From NCBI GenBank assembly GCA_001310455.1, contig BAXG01000007.1, positions 97,393-161,392 of the forward strand: a stretch of DNA of 64,000 nucleotides, in the 5' to 3' direction. Below, piece by piece: positions 41,827-52,279 of this stretch. This DNA is from Photobacterium sp. JCM 19050 (GTDB lineage: Bacteria > Pseudomonadota > Gammaproteobacteria > Enterobacterales > Vibrionaceae). The notes under the pieces were generated by a model. That model saw only the letters and a list, made by a program, of their open reading frames with translations, did not search any database and was not told the DNA's origin. How positions within the stretch are numbered: position 1 is the first letter of the stretch; the number at the start of each line of letters is the position of its first letter. Both the position numbers and the translations under genes were made by a program.

Positions 41827-43887
41827 ATGAAGTATATGAAAATGCTAAAGGCTCTAGGAATGACATTGTTGTTTTCCGCGAGTACTAACGCGTTTGCTTC
41901 TGAGATATTGGAAGAAATTACATCTAGTGCGCATGTTTCTCAATCGTCGACTTTTAAAAACAAAGAACAACAATTCGGAGCTCAAAATGCTACGGACAAT
42001 GTAAAAACTCCAGGCGGGAGCTTCAATGGAAGCGTATATAATAACGCAGTATCTGTAACAGAATTCGAATCAAGCCCTTGGTTTGAAGCGGAGCTAAAAT
42101 ATCCTGCTACAGTTGAAGAGCTAGAGATTTGGAGAAGAACGGATTGTTGTGTCAACAGATTAAAAGGAGCATACGTATTTTTCTCGGAAACCCCACTTGA
42201 GGGACGTAGCTTTTCTCAAATCTTGAACGATAATAATGTTCATGCTCAGAAAATTGATGATTTTTCAACAGCAAAAAAAGTATTTAGCTTAGGGGAAAAG
42301 GCAAAATATATTCGGGTTCAACATCCACCTTCAAGTGAACACAAAACAATAGAGATTGCTGAAATACGTATTTTTGGTCGAGAGCAATTGTTGACGAAAG
42401 ATTCCAAGTCAATCTCATCGAGTGTTTACAAAAACAATATTATCGACAGCGGTTCAGAAAATGCGCATGATGGGAAATTTCTCTCAAATGGAAATGCGAA
42501 TGGTAGTTGGTATCACGATACTGTTGCCGTTACGCAGTTTGAACATAATCCATATTTAGAATTTGACCTGTTTAATTATTCAAACATACATACCATTAAA
42601 GTCTGGAACCGTACTGACTGTTGTTCAAATAGACTGCAAGATTTTTATGTATTTGTATCGAAGAAACCATTTTTTGATCAGTCATTCGATGATTTGAGGA
42701 AAAATAATCAGGTCTGGTCTAAGCATATCGAGGGTCCCGTTGGAAAAAACATACTGACTGAAATAGGCGCAGAGGGTAGGTACGTCCGTATTCAACTTGC
42801 ACATGAGGGTATTCTCCAAATTGCGGAAGTTGAAATAGAGGGCAAGGTACTTAAACAAGGTATGTTCGCAGATACCTTATCGTATGTTGACATAGCAATT
42901 AATGATCCGGGTTACCACGTTTGGGGAGTCTCGTCGATTTTTGATGACGATGGTAAGGTTCATGCGTTTGCTTGTCGTACAGATGCTGTTGTGAGATTCG
43001 ATACGGGCTGGCGGACAAACGCGCAAATCGTACACTATGTTGCGAATTCACCAGAAGATGAATTCGTATATAGTGATATTGCTGCGTCCGGTACTTTTGT
43101 CCGAGGAGATTGGAATTATCAAGCTGCGTGTAACCCCTTAATTACCGAGGTGGATGGTGTTTATGCTTTATTCTACATCGCAAACACCGGAAGAGGGTTT
43201 ATACAAAATACAGGCATGAAAACATCTGATTCGCTATATGGCCCTTGGACTGACCAAGGTGACAATGGGCGTATTCTAACAGCTTCAAATGATCCTGAAA
43301 ATTGGACGTTTGGTTCTAAAACCATTGTCAACCCGGCGTTTGTTAAGGTAAGCAATCCAGACGATACCAAACCATACCACTTGTATTTCAAAAGTAATTA
43401 CACAAATCCTGAAACAGGTAAAAGATACACCACATATGGACTTGCTGAATCTGACAAATTTATCGGACCTTATACCATTAACGATAGTTTTGTTGCAGAT
43501 GGCGGAGCAACCATTGAAGATGGTTATGCGTTTGAACTTGATGAAAAAATTTATCTCTTCACAACAGATAACCATGGCATCATTCAAAATGGAGGGGGAC
43601 TGGTTTGGTTGTCTACTGATGGAGGAAATAATTTTGAAGTTCTGGAGCAGGCTTTCAAGAAGCCAGTAGACTATGTACCACCTTCCTTAAGAGAGCAATA
43701 CACACCAGTAGGACATTACGGCGGGGCTTGGAAGTTCGAACGTCCTCAACCCTTAATGAAAGATGGTATTCCTCAGTATATGATCATGCCATCAGGCATT
43801 AGCTTTGAAGGGTCCGACACGACTTCGGCCTACCTGTTAAAAGTTGATCAAACACTCTTCGCTCTTTGGCGTAAATATCAAAACTAA
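41827..43887 (+). CDS. Secreted two-lectin-domain beta-propeller glycosidase-like protein
   Basis: A 686-residue exported protein. Signal peptide residues 1-24 (LLFSASTNAFAS), then two F5/8-type-C/F-type-lectin-like domains (about 30-180 and 190-345), each with the contiguous RTDCC.NRL motif, then a five-bladed beta-propeller (about 350-680) with DPGYHVWGVSSIFDDDGKVHAF, NPLI.EVDGVYALFYIANTG, NPAFVKVSNPDD and IEDGYAFELDEKIYLF. The propeller resembles GH43/GH117-clan exo-glycosidases. In both lectin domains the His that F-type lectins use to hold fucose is Val. The gene is AT-richer than its surroundings and has no frame break. Likely acts on algal or host glycans outside the cell; substrate unknown. 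Confidence 0.8.
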   Translation: MKYMKMLKALGMTLLFSASTNAFASEILEEITSSAHVSQSSTFKNKEQQFGAQNATDNVKTPGGSFNGSVYNNAVSVTEFESSPWFEAELKYPATVEELEIWRRTDCCVNRLKGAYVFFSETPLEGRSFSQILNDNNVHAQKIDDFSTAKKVFSLGEKAKYIRVQHPPSSEHKTIEIAEIRIFGREQLLTKDSKSISSSVYKNNIIDSGSENAHDGKFLSNGNANGSWYHDTVAVTQFEHNPYLEFDLFNYSNIHTIKVWNRTDCCSNRLQDFYVFVSKKPFFDQSFDDLRKNNQVWSKHIEGPVGKNILTEIGAEGRYVRIQLAHEGILQIAEVEIEGKVLKQGMFADTLSYVDIAINDPGYHVWGVSSIFDDDGKVHAFACRTDAVVRFDTGWRTNAQIVHYVANSPEDEFVYSDIAASGTFVRGDWNYQAACNPLITEVDGVYALFYIANTGRGFIQNTGMKTSDSLYGPWTDQGDNGRILTASNDPENWTFGSKTIVNPAFVKVSNPDDTKPYHLYFKSNYTNPETGKRYTTYGLAESDKFIGPYTINDSFVADGGATIEDGYAFELDEKIYLFTTDNHGIIQNGGGLVWLSTDGGNNFEVLEQAFKKPVDYVPPSLREQYTPVGHYGGAWKFERPQPLMKDGIPQYMIMPSGISFEGSDTTSAYLLKVDQTLFALWRKYQN

Positions 43888-43897
43888 TTATTTAGTT

Positions 43898-43922
43898 GTG
43901 CCAGCCATATATTGGCTGGCAC
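43898..43922. terminator. Hairpin after the first glycosidase gene
   Basis: Perfect 9-bp stem GTGCCAGCC/GGCTGGCAC with a 7-base AT loop, 10 bases after the stop. No T run follows, so it may protect mRNA rather than end transcription. Confidence 0.5.
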
Positions 43923-43930
43923 GTTCCTGT

Positions 43931-43996
43931 CGTTCTCTAAATGACCTAGACAGGGAACTGATTAACGGTTCGACTGTTTGTAATTTGAAATACTAA
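43931..43996 (+). pseudogene. Remnant of the 3' end of an enolase-superfamily dehydratase gene
   Basis: The frame ending at the TAA 43994-43996 reads ...LNDLDRELINGSTVCNLKY, aligning with the last residues of the dehydratase at 40630-41747 (GIELDWDLIDGSTICTINQQ): L-D-x-x-L-I-x-G-S-T-x-C is shared. No start or body is present. The DNA after it also repeats the leader of the first glycosidase gene (GTCAG..GGCTAGG, then ACCTTCAAAAG 26-27 bases later), so this is a scar of a tandem duplication or of a deleted second dehydratase gene. Confidence 0.65.
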
Positions 43997-44092
43997 TAAA
44001 AACAAAATTAAAAAAAAAGAAGTTTTTGTCAGTAAGGCTAGGCATTTGATCTTACCCAATTACCTTCAAAAGTGTTGAAAGGAGTAACAACA

Positions 44093-46647
44093 ATGAGAAG
44101 GAATAATTTACATTTTATTGCGTTAACAGCGCTCCTGGCTTCTTCACAAGTTTGGTCGAATACAAATATCGCTTCACTCGGCAGTGCCTCGCAGTCGAGT
44201 ACCCACAATACGAGTACTGCAGATAAAGCCATTGATAGGGAATATGTCAGTACCGGGGTTCCGTCAACAAACTGGTACGACGGAACGGTTTCTCACACTG
44301 CAAGTGGGGACAGTCAACCTTGGTGGCAGTTGAGTTATGAAGCAAATGTGACACCTGAAAAAATAAAGATTTGGAACCGTACAGATTCAAATGGACGTTT
44401 TATGTCGCGGCTTTCAGATTTCTATGTTTTTACATCCAGAACACCTTTTACTTCAACAAACCCTACAACTACCACTAATCAATCCGGTGTTACTGCATAC
44501 TTCCATTCAGGCGCAGCCGGGGAGTTTGTTGAGCTTCCTTGGACTGAGGACTTCAGTTATCTGCGAATTCAACTCACTAGTGAGTCTGATCCTCTGGCGC
44601 TTGGTGAAGTCGAGATTTTTGGAGTTTATGAGGGGCCGAATTTAGCGAAACACGGTACTGCCATGCAGTCGTCTACATGGTCCGGTAATGAAGCTACATT
44701 TGGTGCCGGAAATGCGATAGATAACAAGAAGGACGCAAACGGAATTCCATCTGGGGGCGTCAATCAAAAAACTAATCTCGCACACTAACAGCGAGCCTGG
44801 GGCTTGGTGGCAACTTGACTTAAACACGATGGCTCAAGTTTCAAACATCAACATTTGGTCAAGAACGGATTGTTGTTCTAACAGGCTTGCCGGTGCAACT
44901 GTATTTGTGTCTTCCCGTTCTATGGATGGAAGGTCATACTCTGAACTTCAGAGCGACAGCGGTGTTTATCAAACTCAATTGCCAAATACGGTTGAGCAAA
45001 AAAATATTATTTCAGTTGATCAACGAGCTCGGTATGTAAGAGTTCAGTTTGATCCTCAATTGGGTGATAAAACAATTGAACTGGCAGAAGTGCAGGTCTT
45101 TGGTGCTGAATTGCTTTCAGGTCAAAACACCAGGACCACGATGTCTTCTGTTTTTAAGAACAGGGACTCTCACGCTGGGCCGCAAAATGCCGTAGACGGT
45201 GTTTTTACCGCGATGAATAAGGCAAATGGCAACTACGCGGCTCAAACCATTGCGCACAGTGAGTACGAGACAAACCCCTACTTGGAATTGGATTTGTTTG
45301 ATACGGGCATGCTGAGCTCACTTCATATTTGGCCTCGGACAGATTGCTGCCAGAGTCGCCTCAATGACCTGCATGTCTTTGTTTCAGAGAAGCCGTTTTA
45401 TAACAAATCGTTTGAAGAACTGAAAAATGATACCAACGTGTGGTCGACGTTTATCAGAGGACCTGTTACTGCAGAACAGGTCGTGGATGTAAACGCATTG
45501 GGGCGCTATGTTCGAATCCAACATGAGGGACAGGGTTATATTCAGATTGCGGAAGTTGAAGCTTACGGCTCTGTCACTAACAGAGGCTCTTGGGCAGACA
45601 CACTGACTTATGTTGATGTCGCGGTTCAAGAGCCCGGCTACCATGTTTGGGGATCTTCTCCAATCTATGGCGATGACGGAAAAGTTCATGTGTACGCGGC
45701 GCGTTACTCAACGGAAGTAGGCTTTGATACTGGTTGGCGAACCATCAGTGAACTCGCCCACTATGTAGCAGATACGCCTGAGGGACCCTATGTATACAAT
45801 GACCTCGTAACTGCTGGAACAAAGACTGACGGGGATTGGAACTACAGAGCTGCGCACAATCCACTGATTGCAAGAGATGGCGATACGTGGGGACTGTTTT
45901 ACATTGGTAACAATGCCGGTAAAGGCGGACCATTTGCGCAATTGACTGGGATGCTGATTTCCGATTCACCTTATGGCCCTTGGAGAAACCCTGAAAATTC
46001 TGACGGATTGCTTTTGACCGGTTCTGATGACCCAGATAATTGGACGTACAAATCCCGTAATATGGTTAATCCTGCATTTGTGAAAGTCAGTGATCCCAAT
46101 GACTCGACGCCCTACCATTTGTACTTCAAAACCCGTTATACCGATCCTGATACCGGTGCAAGCTATGCGACATTTGGCTTAGCGGAGTCCGCAAACTTTA
46201 CAGGCCCATATACCATTCAGCCAAAACCTGTATCTGTTGGTGGCCAGACAATAGAGGATGGATATGCATTTGAATTGGATGGGGATATCTACCTGATTAC
46301 GACGGATAACCACGGGATTCTCCAAACAGGAGGAGGGTTGCTTTGGCGTTCAACGGACGGAGGGCATAATTTTGATGTGCTTGAGCAAGGGTTTAAGTTA
46401 CCGGCGGAATACATTTCACGCTCGATTCGTGAGCAATATACCTCGGCGCTATTATGGGACCCAATGGAAATTCGAACGTCCTCAAATCTTGATGAACGAA
46501 GGTGTGCCAGAATATATGTTGATGCCTTCGGGGACGAGTTTTCAGGGGTCTGATGGAACGACTTCTTATGTTCTTAAAATTGAGCCAGGGCATTTTAAAA
46601 AATGGCGAAACCGTTCCAAAGAACCCGTTGATAGACACTCACACTAA
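44093..46647 (+). CDS. Secreted three-lectin-domain beta-propeller glycosidase-like protein (frameshifted in this sequence)
   Basis: Paralogue of the preceding enzyme, about 850 residues after repair. Signal peptide to about residue 22 (FIALTALLASSQVWS), then three F-type-lectin-like domains and a propeller (YHVWGSSPIYGDDGKVHVYAAR, NPAFVKVSDPNDSTPYHLYF, IEDGYAFELDGDIYL). The second and third lectin domains fit the fucose motif H-x26-R-x-D-x4-R with a DCC pair (RTDCCSNR, RTDCCQSR); the first is degenerate (RTDSNGR). Frame breaks lie at 44766-44771 (an A run) and 46444-46447 (near GG). The extra N-terminal domain is absent from the first copy. Followed by a strong terminator. Substrate, possibly fucosylated glycan, is inferred. 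Confidence 0.8.
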
Positions 46648-46664
46648 GTGAATGGTTGTATTGG

Positions 46665-46695
46665 AAAGCGCAGGTCGAAAGACTTGCGCTTTTTT
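46665..46695 (+). terminator. Terminator after the second glycosidase gene
   Basis: AAAGCGCAGGTC and GACTTGCGCTTT around a GAAA tetraloop, followed by T residues; ends the glycosidase unit. Confidence 0.85.
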
Positions 46696-46869
46696 CGTTG
46701 AACTCGGGATATTGTTGCTTGATCGCTGCGTTATGTCGGGTTTCACGAATATGCCTTTACATTGACGCGAAGGAAAAAGAGATCTGACTCCTAAGGATAC
46801 TATTGAGATTTTTGTAATTGGAGTTAATAGGAGTGAACTTGTATCAGGTTCACTATCAGAGGGTTTTTT

Positions 46870-47756
46870 ATGACCTCATTCCGTTACTTACCTCTTGCAC
46901 TTGTTGTTGCACCGTTGGCAGCAGAACTTCATGCTGCAACACAAACTCCAGTCGTCCCCTTGGCTGAAAGCTATGAACCGTCTCAGGAAATTTCAAACTA
47001 TTGGGTCAGTGAAAAACTGGATGGTGTCAGAGCATTGTGGACAGGGAGTGAACTTGTAACAAGGACAGGGAACCCGATTAAAGCCCCTGACTGGTTTACC
47101 GCAATCCTTCCTTCTGTTGCGCTGGATGGTGAGCTTTGGGCTGGTAGGGGGAATTTCCATCTGGTGACGTCCACGGTTTTGGATCGCATACCCGATGACA
47201 AGGCCTGGAAAGAGATCAGGTTTATGGTGTTTGACATGCCGGCTGAAAACATCCCTTTTATGCAACGCTATCAAGCCGCTCAGTTGCTGATTGACGAAAT
47301 CGATAACAATGCCATTGAGCTGGTGGAACACAAGCCTGTGGTGAGCAAAAAAGCATTGTCGCTACAGCTTGGTGCAGTTGAACAACAGGGCGGCGAAGGC
47401 CTGATGCTACGGAATATATACAGTTTTTATCGGGTTGGGCGAACAGACGATTTGTTAAAAATGAAGGCATATCAGGATGCTGATGCTTGGTTGTTGGTTA
47501 TTCACCGGGTAAGGGTAAATACCGTGGTCAGTTGGGGTCACTGATTGTTGTCACTCATGAGGGAGAAACATTTCGAATTGGAAGTGGGTTGACTGATGAA
47601 GACAGGAAAAACCCGCCGATGATCGGCAGTGTGGTCTCCTACCGATACAACGGATATACATCCGGTGGATTGCCACGTTTTGCCAGATATATTCGCCTTC
47701 GCCCTGATATGAATGCCAGTGAGTTTCAATTATCGAATCAAACAGGTTTACAGTGA
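46870..47756 (+). CDS. Exported ATP-dependent DNA ligase (frameshifted in this sequence)
   Basis: Small ATP-type DNA ligase, about 295 residues after repair, with an N-terminal signal peptide (LPLALVVAPLAAELHAATQ, about residues 1-23). Motif I SEKLDGVRA holds the adenylated Lys, followed by LDGELWAGRG (motif III region), GGEGLMLRN (motif IV) and LLKMKAYQD (motif V); the OB domain follows. One G is missing at 47488-47490; adding it gives DAWVVGYSPGKGKYRGQ. This minimal ligase type is known from Vibrio and Haemophilus relatives and is predicted periplasmic; its role, perhaps in uptake of DNA, is unsettled. It is bounded upstream by a terminator, so not part of the sugar operon. Confidence 0.85.
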
Positions 47757-47814
47757 CAAGCGATACGCAACTTCTTATCCTTGTTAGCAATTGACCGCGA
47801 ACAAGAGAGAAATT

Positions 47815-48383
47815 ATGCGTCAGATTAAAGTAACGGGACTGCTTGCGGCAGCAACGATGTGTATGGCTGTTGCGCAACCGGCAGTTGCAACCGATGTTCA
47901 GGTAACAACAAACCTGGGATCTTTCACCATTAAGCTTGATGAGCAGAAAGCCCCTGTTTCCAGTGAAAATTTCCTGAAATATGTAAAAGATGGCAGTTAT
48001 AACGGTACCATTTTTCACCGTGTGATCCCCGGTTTTATGGCACAAGGCGGGGGCTTCACTGAAAAATTCGACCGTTTGCAACGTACGCACCAATTAAAAA
48101 TGAGTCGAATAACGGATTGCAAAACGTGAAAGCGTCAGTCGCAATGGCGCGTACGCAGGATCCGAACTCGGCAACACGGCAGTTTTATATTAACTACAAC
48201 GACAACTACTTCCTTGATGGTAAGCCGGGCAAAGCCGGATATGCCGTATTCGGGCACGTAATCAAGGGCTTCAGCGTTGTGGAAAAAATGGCTACCATTC
48301 CAACCAAAACTGATGCAATGCGCCGGATGGGCGATATCCCGACAAAGCCGATAGTGATTGAAAAGATGGAAGTAGTGAAATAA
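47815..48383 (+). CDS. ppiA: Periplasmic cyclophilin-type peptidyl-prolyl isomerase (frameshifted in this sequence)
   Basis: About 189 residues after repair. Signal peptide ([20 protein letters not shown], to about residue 23), then a cyclophilin domain with [37 protein letters not shown] (the catalytic Arg) and [24 protein letters not shown]. One A is missing at 48080-48082; restoring it gives [20 protein letters not shown]. It folds exported proteins in the periplasm. I use PpiA by length and the signal peptide. The ATG at 47815 has AGAGAGAAA upstream. Same strand as the ligase, 58 bases downstream. Confidence 0.9.
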
Positions 48384-48415
48384 CTGTTTACTGCTTTGGT
48401 TTGACTGCAGTGATC

Positions 48416-48445
48416 AAAGGCCGCCTAATAACGCGGCCTTTATTT
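48416..48445. terminator. Terminator between ppiA and the PhnD-like gene
   Basis: AAAGGCCGC/GCGGCCTTT stem with a 7-base loop, then ATTTTTA, between convergent genes. Confidence 0.85.
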
Positions 48446-49255
48446 TTATAAATCACCTAACATGCTTATTTTAAGCTTTCGCACGTCATCCCAATCCTGG
48501 TTTTCCGCAGATTCGAACCCTTTGATGCTCAACTTTTTAAGCAAAGCTGCGCCAAGCTCTGAAGAGTCGAGAGTTGAGATAGCTTGTTGTACAGCAACTC
48601 TGTCTTCTTCGGCAATGGACGGAGAAGCTGCGATAGCATGTGGCGTAAACCCTTTCGTCGTCCAGACGATTTCAAGCTCATCCCTGATTTTTGGCGACAC
48701 GTTGTTGAAGGTACGTACAACACCGCCTCCGGCCGGATAAAGCCCTCTGGCGACAGAAATATAAACCGAATCATGAGAGGAAACATATTGTGGCTGGAAT
48801 ACTACTCCGGTAGAGGCAAGGTGCTCTCTTGTTAAAATGCTGGCAGCGAAGGCGGCAGGAGCGGGGAAGGCGAGCGTTTTACCGGATAAACTGTCAAGTG
48901 ACGTGATGTTACTGTCTTTTCTGGCGACGATAACGCCTTTGATCGCTTTATCCTTTGCTTTGTTCATCGCCTGGTAACCCGGTAACTTATTGAATACGAC
49001 AAAGTGGTAGGGGTTCATATAGGCGAAGTCATACTCTCCCTTGGATAGGCGCATTTCAAATTCGGGGATAGTGGGGGCAGTTGCAAATTTAATGGTCATG
49101 CCGGTTTCTTGGCTCAGTTTGCGAAGAATTGGGCTCCACAGCTTTGCCAGTTTGCTTGCAGACTGCTGAGGGACGACTCCAAATGTATAGACTTTTTCAT
49201 CTGCTGATACCAAAGGTGAGATCAAGAATATAAGTAGCAAAAACCATTTCCGCAT
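48446..49255 (-). CDS. PhnD-like phosphate/phosphonate-type solute-binding protein
   Basis: A 269-residue exported protein. Signal peptide residues 1-19 (MRKWFLLLIFLISPLVSAD), then the PhnD family pattern: FGVVPQQSASKLAKLWSPIL, YDFAYMNPYHFVVFN, SLDSLSGKTLAFPAPAAFAAS and SHDSVYISVARGLYPAGGGV. No permease or ATPase accompanies it. Orphan proteins of this type often serve as sensory partners or have lost transport function; the ligand here is unknown. The ATG at 49255 starts the signal peptide; the frame extends upstream to 49354 without sense. It lies downstream of the dld terminator, so it is separately transcribed. Confidence 0.82.
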   Translation of the reverse strand: MRKWFLLLIFLISPLVSADEKVYTFGVVPQQSASKLAKLWSPILRKLSQETGMTIKFATAPTIPEFEMRLSKGEYDFAYMNPYHFVVFNKLPGYQAMNKAKDKAIKGVIVARKDSNITSLDSLSGKTLAFPAPAAFAASILTREHLASTGVVFQPQYVSSHDSVYISVARGLYPAGGGVVRTFNNVSPKIRDELEIVWTTKGFTPHAIAASPSIAEEDRVAVQQAISTLDSSELGAALLKKLSIKGFESAENQDWDDVRKLKISMLGDL

Positions 49256-49358
49256 TTCCAATTTCCTATTAATTGATTGAATTACATCCTTTAAAGCATG
49301 GCATATAAATAGTTTTGCATAATATTTTTGCTCTGTTTTATGTGTGACTCCCAAAGAA

Positions 49359-49382
49359 AAAGCCTCCGTTTTTGGAGGCTTT
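49359..49382 (-). terminator. Terminator of the lut-dld operon
   Basis: AAAGCCTCC/GGAGGCTTT stem with a 6-base loop. On the minus strand it is followed by a T run; it lies about 60 bases after the stop of the flavo/iron-sulfur gene. Confidence 0.85.
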
Positions 49383-49443
49383 CAACCAGGCGCTGTCTGG
49401 TCGTGGTGTGGATGGATTCTTATTGTTTTATTCGCTTCAAGGA

Positions 49444-52259
49444 TTAACGAGAAGCATCGTCGACCAGGTATAAAATAGACTGATAAGGGATGCCGCTGTG
49501 GTGGGATAAACCTATTTCACAGGTTCTACTGTTACTAAATCCACGTCGACAATTTCCCGGAATCTGTTCCCGCAAAGGTGCGGTAGCGGCTTGGTTAAGT
49601 TCGGGAGTTGTAAATCCTTTGTCACCGGCCCAACCACAACATTGAATATGTTCGGGCATAACCACGTCTTGCGCACACGCTTTTGCAACGCGCAACATAC
49701 TATCTTCAAGGCCCATTCGCCGGGAACTGCAGGTTACATGCAGCATGACCGTTTCATTCACCGGGGTCAGCGTCAGGTCATTCAGCAAGTATTCGCAAAC
49801 AAAGCCTGCAGGCTCGAATATGCTCAGCGGGCGGGAAATATTTTCCAACGTTCTTTTGGTGCAGGGGCTGGTATCCATCAAGACAGGAATTTCCCCTTCA
49901 TTACTGGCTTCCCACAACAATGCTTCAAGTTGTTGGCTTTTGCTGGTGGCAATCCGGTTCATTCCTTTGCTGTCATAGGGCATACCGCAACACTGTGATT
50001 CCAGCTCCCTTGGGATGATGACGGTATACCCGGCTTTTGCCAATAGTGACATTGTCACTTCTGTCAGGCTGCGTTGATCAGTATTGTCCCTTTGCTGGCC
50101 CATCGTCCGTGATGCACAGGAAGGAAAATATACAACTTTCTTTGGATTATCCGGTTGGCCGTATACACCATGCTTGAGATGGTGGCGATTTGCCGTAGGT
50201 GTCTCCGGTAACCAAACCGGTGTAGTGCCTTTGGTTATTCGGCGGATGCCACCCACCATTCCTGACATCATGCGTTCACCAAAGACGCTGGTGGAAAGTT
50301 GATTGGCGCGTAACCCAACTTTCACTAGGCTGGTGGTAGAGCCAAAGTGGTTGGCTGTCCAGCGAGCGATAGTTTCGTGTTTCTGGTACTTGGCAGTGCG
50401 GAGTTTCTTCACCAAATCGCCGGTGTTTATGCCTACCGGACAACGGTCTGCACACAACCCGGTTGCCGCACAGGTATCTAACCCCTGATATTCAAAAACA
50501 TCTGATAGTTCGGATTTAGTTATGTCTTCTCCGGCCACGTCGCGACGCTGAATCTCGCGGTACAATACAATGCGTTGCCGTGGGCTGAGCGTCAGTGTTC
50601 TGGACGGGCACACCGGTTCACAGAATCCGCACTCTATGCAGCGGTCAACAATTTCATCGGCGGCAGGCATGGGTTTTAAATGGGTAATATGGGCGTTAGG
50701 ATCATCATTAATGATAACCCCCGGATTCAACAAGCCTCAGGATCAAACAGTTTTTTGATTGCCTGCATAAGCGCATAGCCATCGCGTCCCCATTCTAGTT
50801 CCACATACGGCGCCATATTGCGCCCGGTACCGTGCTCCGCTTTTAAAGAGCCGCCAAAACGTACCGCCACTAACTCCGCTACATCATCCATAAAGGCGCC
50901 GTAGCGCTCAATTTCCCCCTGTGAATCGAACCCCTGGGTGAAGACAAAATGCAGGTTTCCCTCAAGGGCGTGACCAAAAATAATCGCTTCCCGGTAGCCA
51001 TATTTGTCGAAAAGTGCATGGAGAGCTTCAACACCTTCAGCAAGTTTCTCGATAGGGAAGGCAACATCTTCGATGATGACAGTCGTACCGGTTTCCCTTA
51101 CAGCGCCAACTGCCGGGAAAAGGCCTTTACGGATTCCCCATAGGGTCGCGACGATGCCAGGGTCTTCTGTAAACGGCACAAACTCGCTGATTGCAAACCC
51201 CTGAAGCGCCTGGGTCACTTGATCAATGTGCGAAGACAACTCCTCCGATTGTGTGGCCCTGACTTCAATGAGCAATGCAGTATTTTCGAGCGTGCATTTT
51301 CGTATAAAGGACGGCATCCCCGGTTTTTCTGCAACGGATTTCAGCGCCCGGCCATCCATCATCTCAACAGCTGCAACCGGCAATGAAGCCAGAGTCGTCA
51401 CGGCGAGACTGGCGGTATTTGCATCCGGAAAAACAACTAGAGTGGAGGCTTTATGTGGGTGCTCGATAACGGTGTTGTAAGTAATGTTTGCGATAAAACC
51501 CAGCGTGCCTTCTGAACCAATCATCAGATGCTTGATGATCTCGATAGGTTCGTCGAAGTCCAGCAGCGCATTCAGGGCATACCCTGTTGTGTTTTTCAGC
51601 CGATATTTATGTCTGATTCGATCTGCGAGTGCCGGGTCACTTTGTATCTGGTGGTGCAGGTTTACAAGCCCCTCCACCAGATCCGGGCGGGACGATTTAA
51701 AGGCAGAAATGCTTTTGTCATCGGCAGTATCCAGCAACGTGCCATCAGCGAAAAGGACCGTCATGTGTTCGACAGTGTGATAAGAGTTCTGTGCCGTTCC
51801 ACAGCACATACCGCTGGCGTTGTTAGCGGCAATCCCACCAATTTTGCAGGTGTTGATCGAGGCCGGATCCGGCCCTATTTTCCTTTGGAACGGTGCCAGG
51901 TATCGGTTTGCGTCCGCTCCGATCACGCCGGGGAGAAGATGGATTTTGTCACCATTATCCAGTATTTCATGAGCCCGCCAGTCGTCCGTCAGGGTTATCA
52001 GCACGGAATCAGAAACTGCCTGCCCGGATAAACTGGTCCCAGCTGCCCGATAGGTGAAAGGAATGCTAAGTTCGCGGCAACTCGCTGTCGCGAAGATGAC
52101 TTCATCAAGGCTCTTAAGGCGAAGGACGATGCGTGGGATAAGGCGGTAAAAGCTGGCATCCGTGCCATAAGCAAGCCGTCTCGGTTCGTCGGTGATGATC
52201 CGACTTGCATCGATTTTTTCTGCGAGTGTCGCTTCCAGCAACGCGTAATTCTTATCCAT
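49444..52259 (-). CDS. FAD- and iron-sulfur-dependent D-lactate dehydrogenase-like enzyme (frameshifted in this sequence)
   Basis: About 938 residues after repair, a single polypeptide joining an FAD-linked oxidase half (YRAAGTSLSGQAVSDSVLIT and a C-terminal FAD oxidase domain) to an iron-sulfur half with CIECGFCEPVCPS and CAATGLCADRCPVG (two 4Fe-4S sites) and two CCG domains (CCGMPYDSKG, CCGWAGDKG). Such Dld-II enzymes oxidise D-lactate or other 2-hydroxy acids and pass electrons to quinone. One G is missing at 50734-50736; adding it turns DPEAC-stop into DPEGLLNPGVIIND, joining the halves. It begins 20 bases after lutC and is the last gene of the lutABC operon, so both lactate isomers could be used. 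Confidence 0.9.
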
Positions 52260-52279
52260 ATGCAGCAGTCTTTTCGTCG

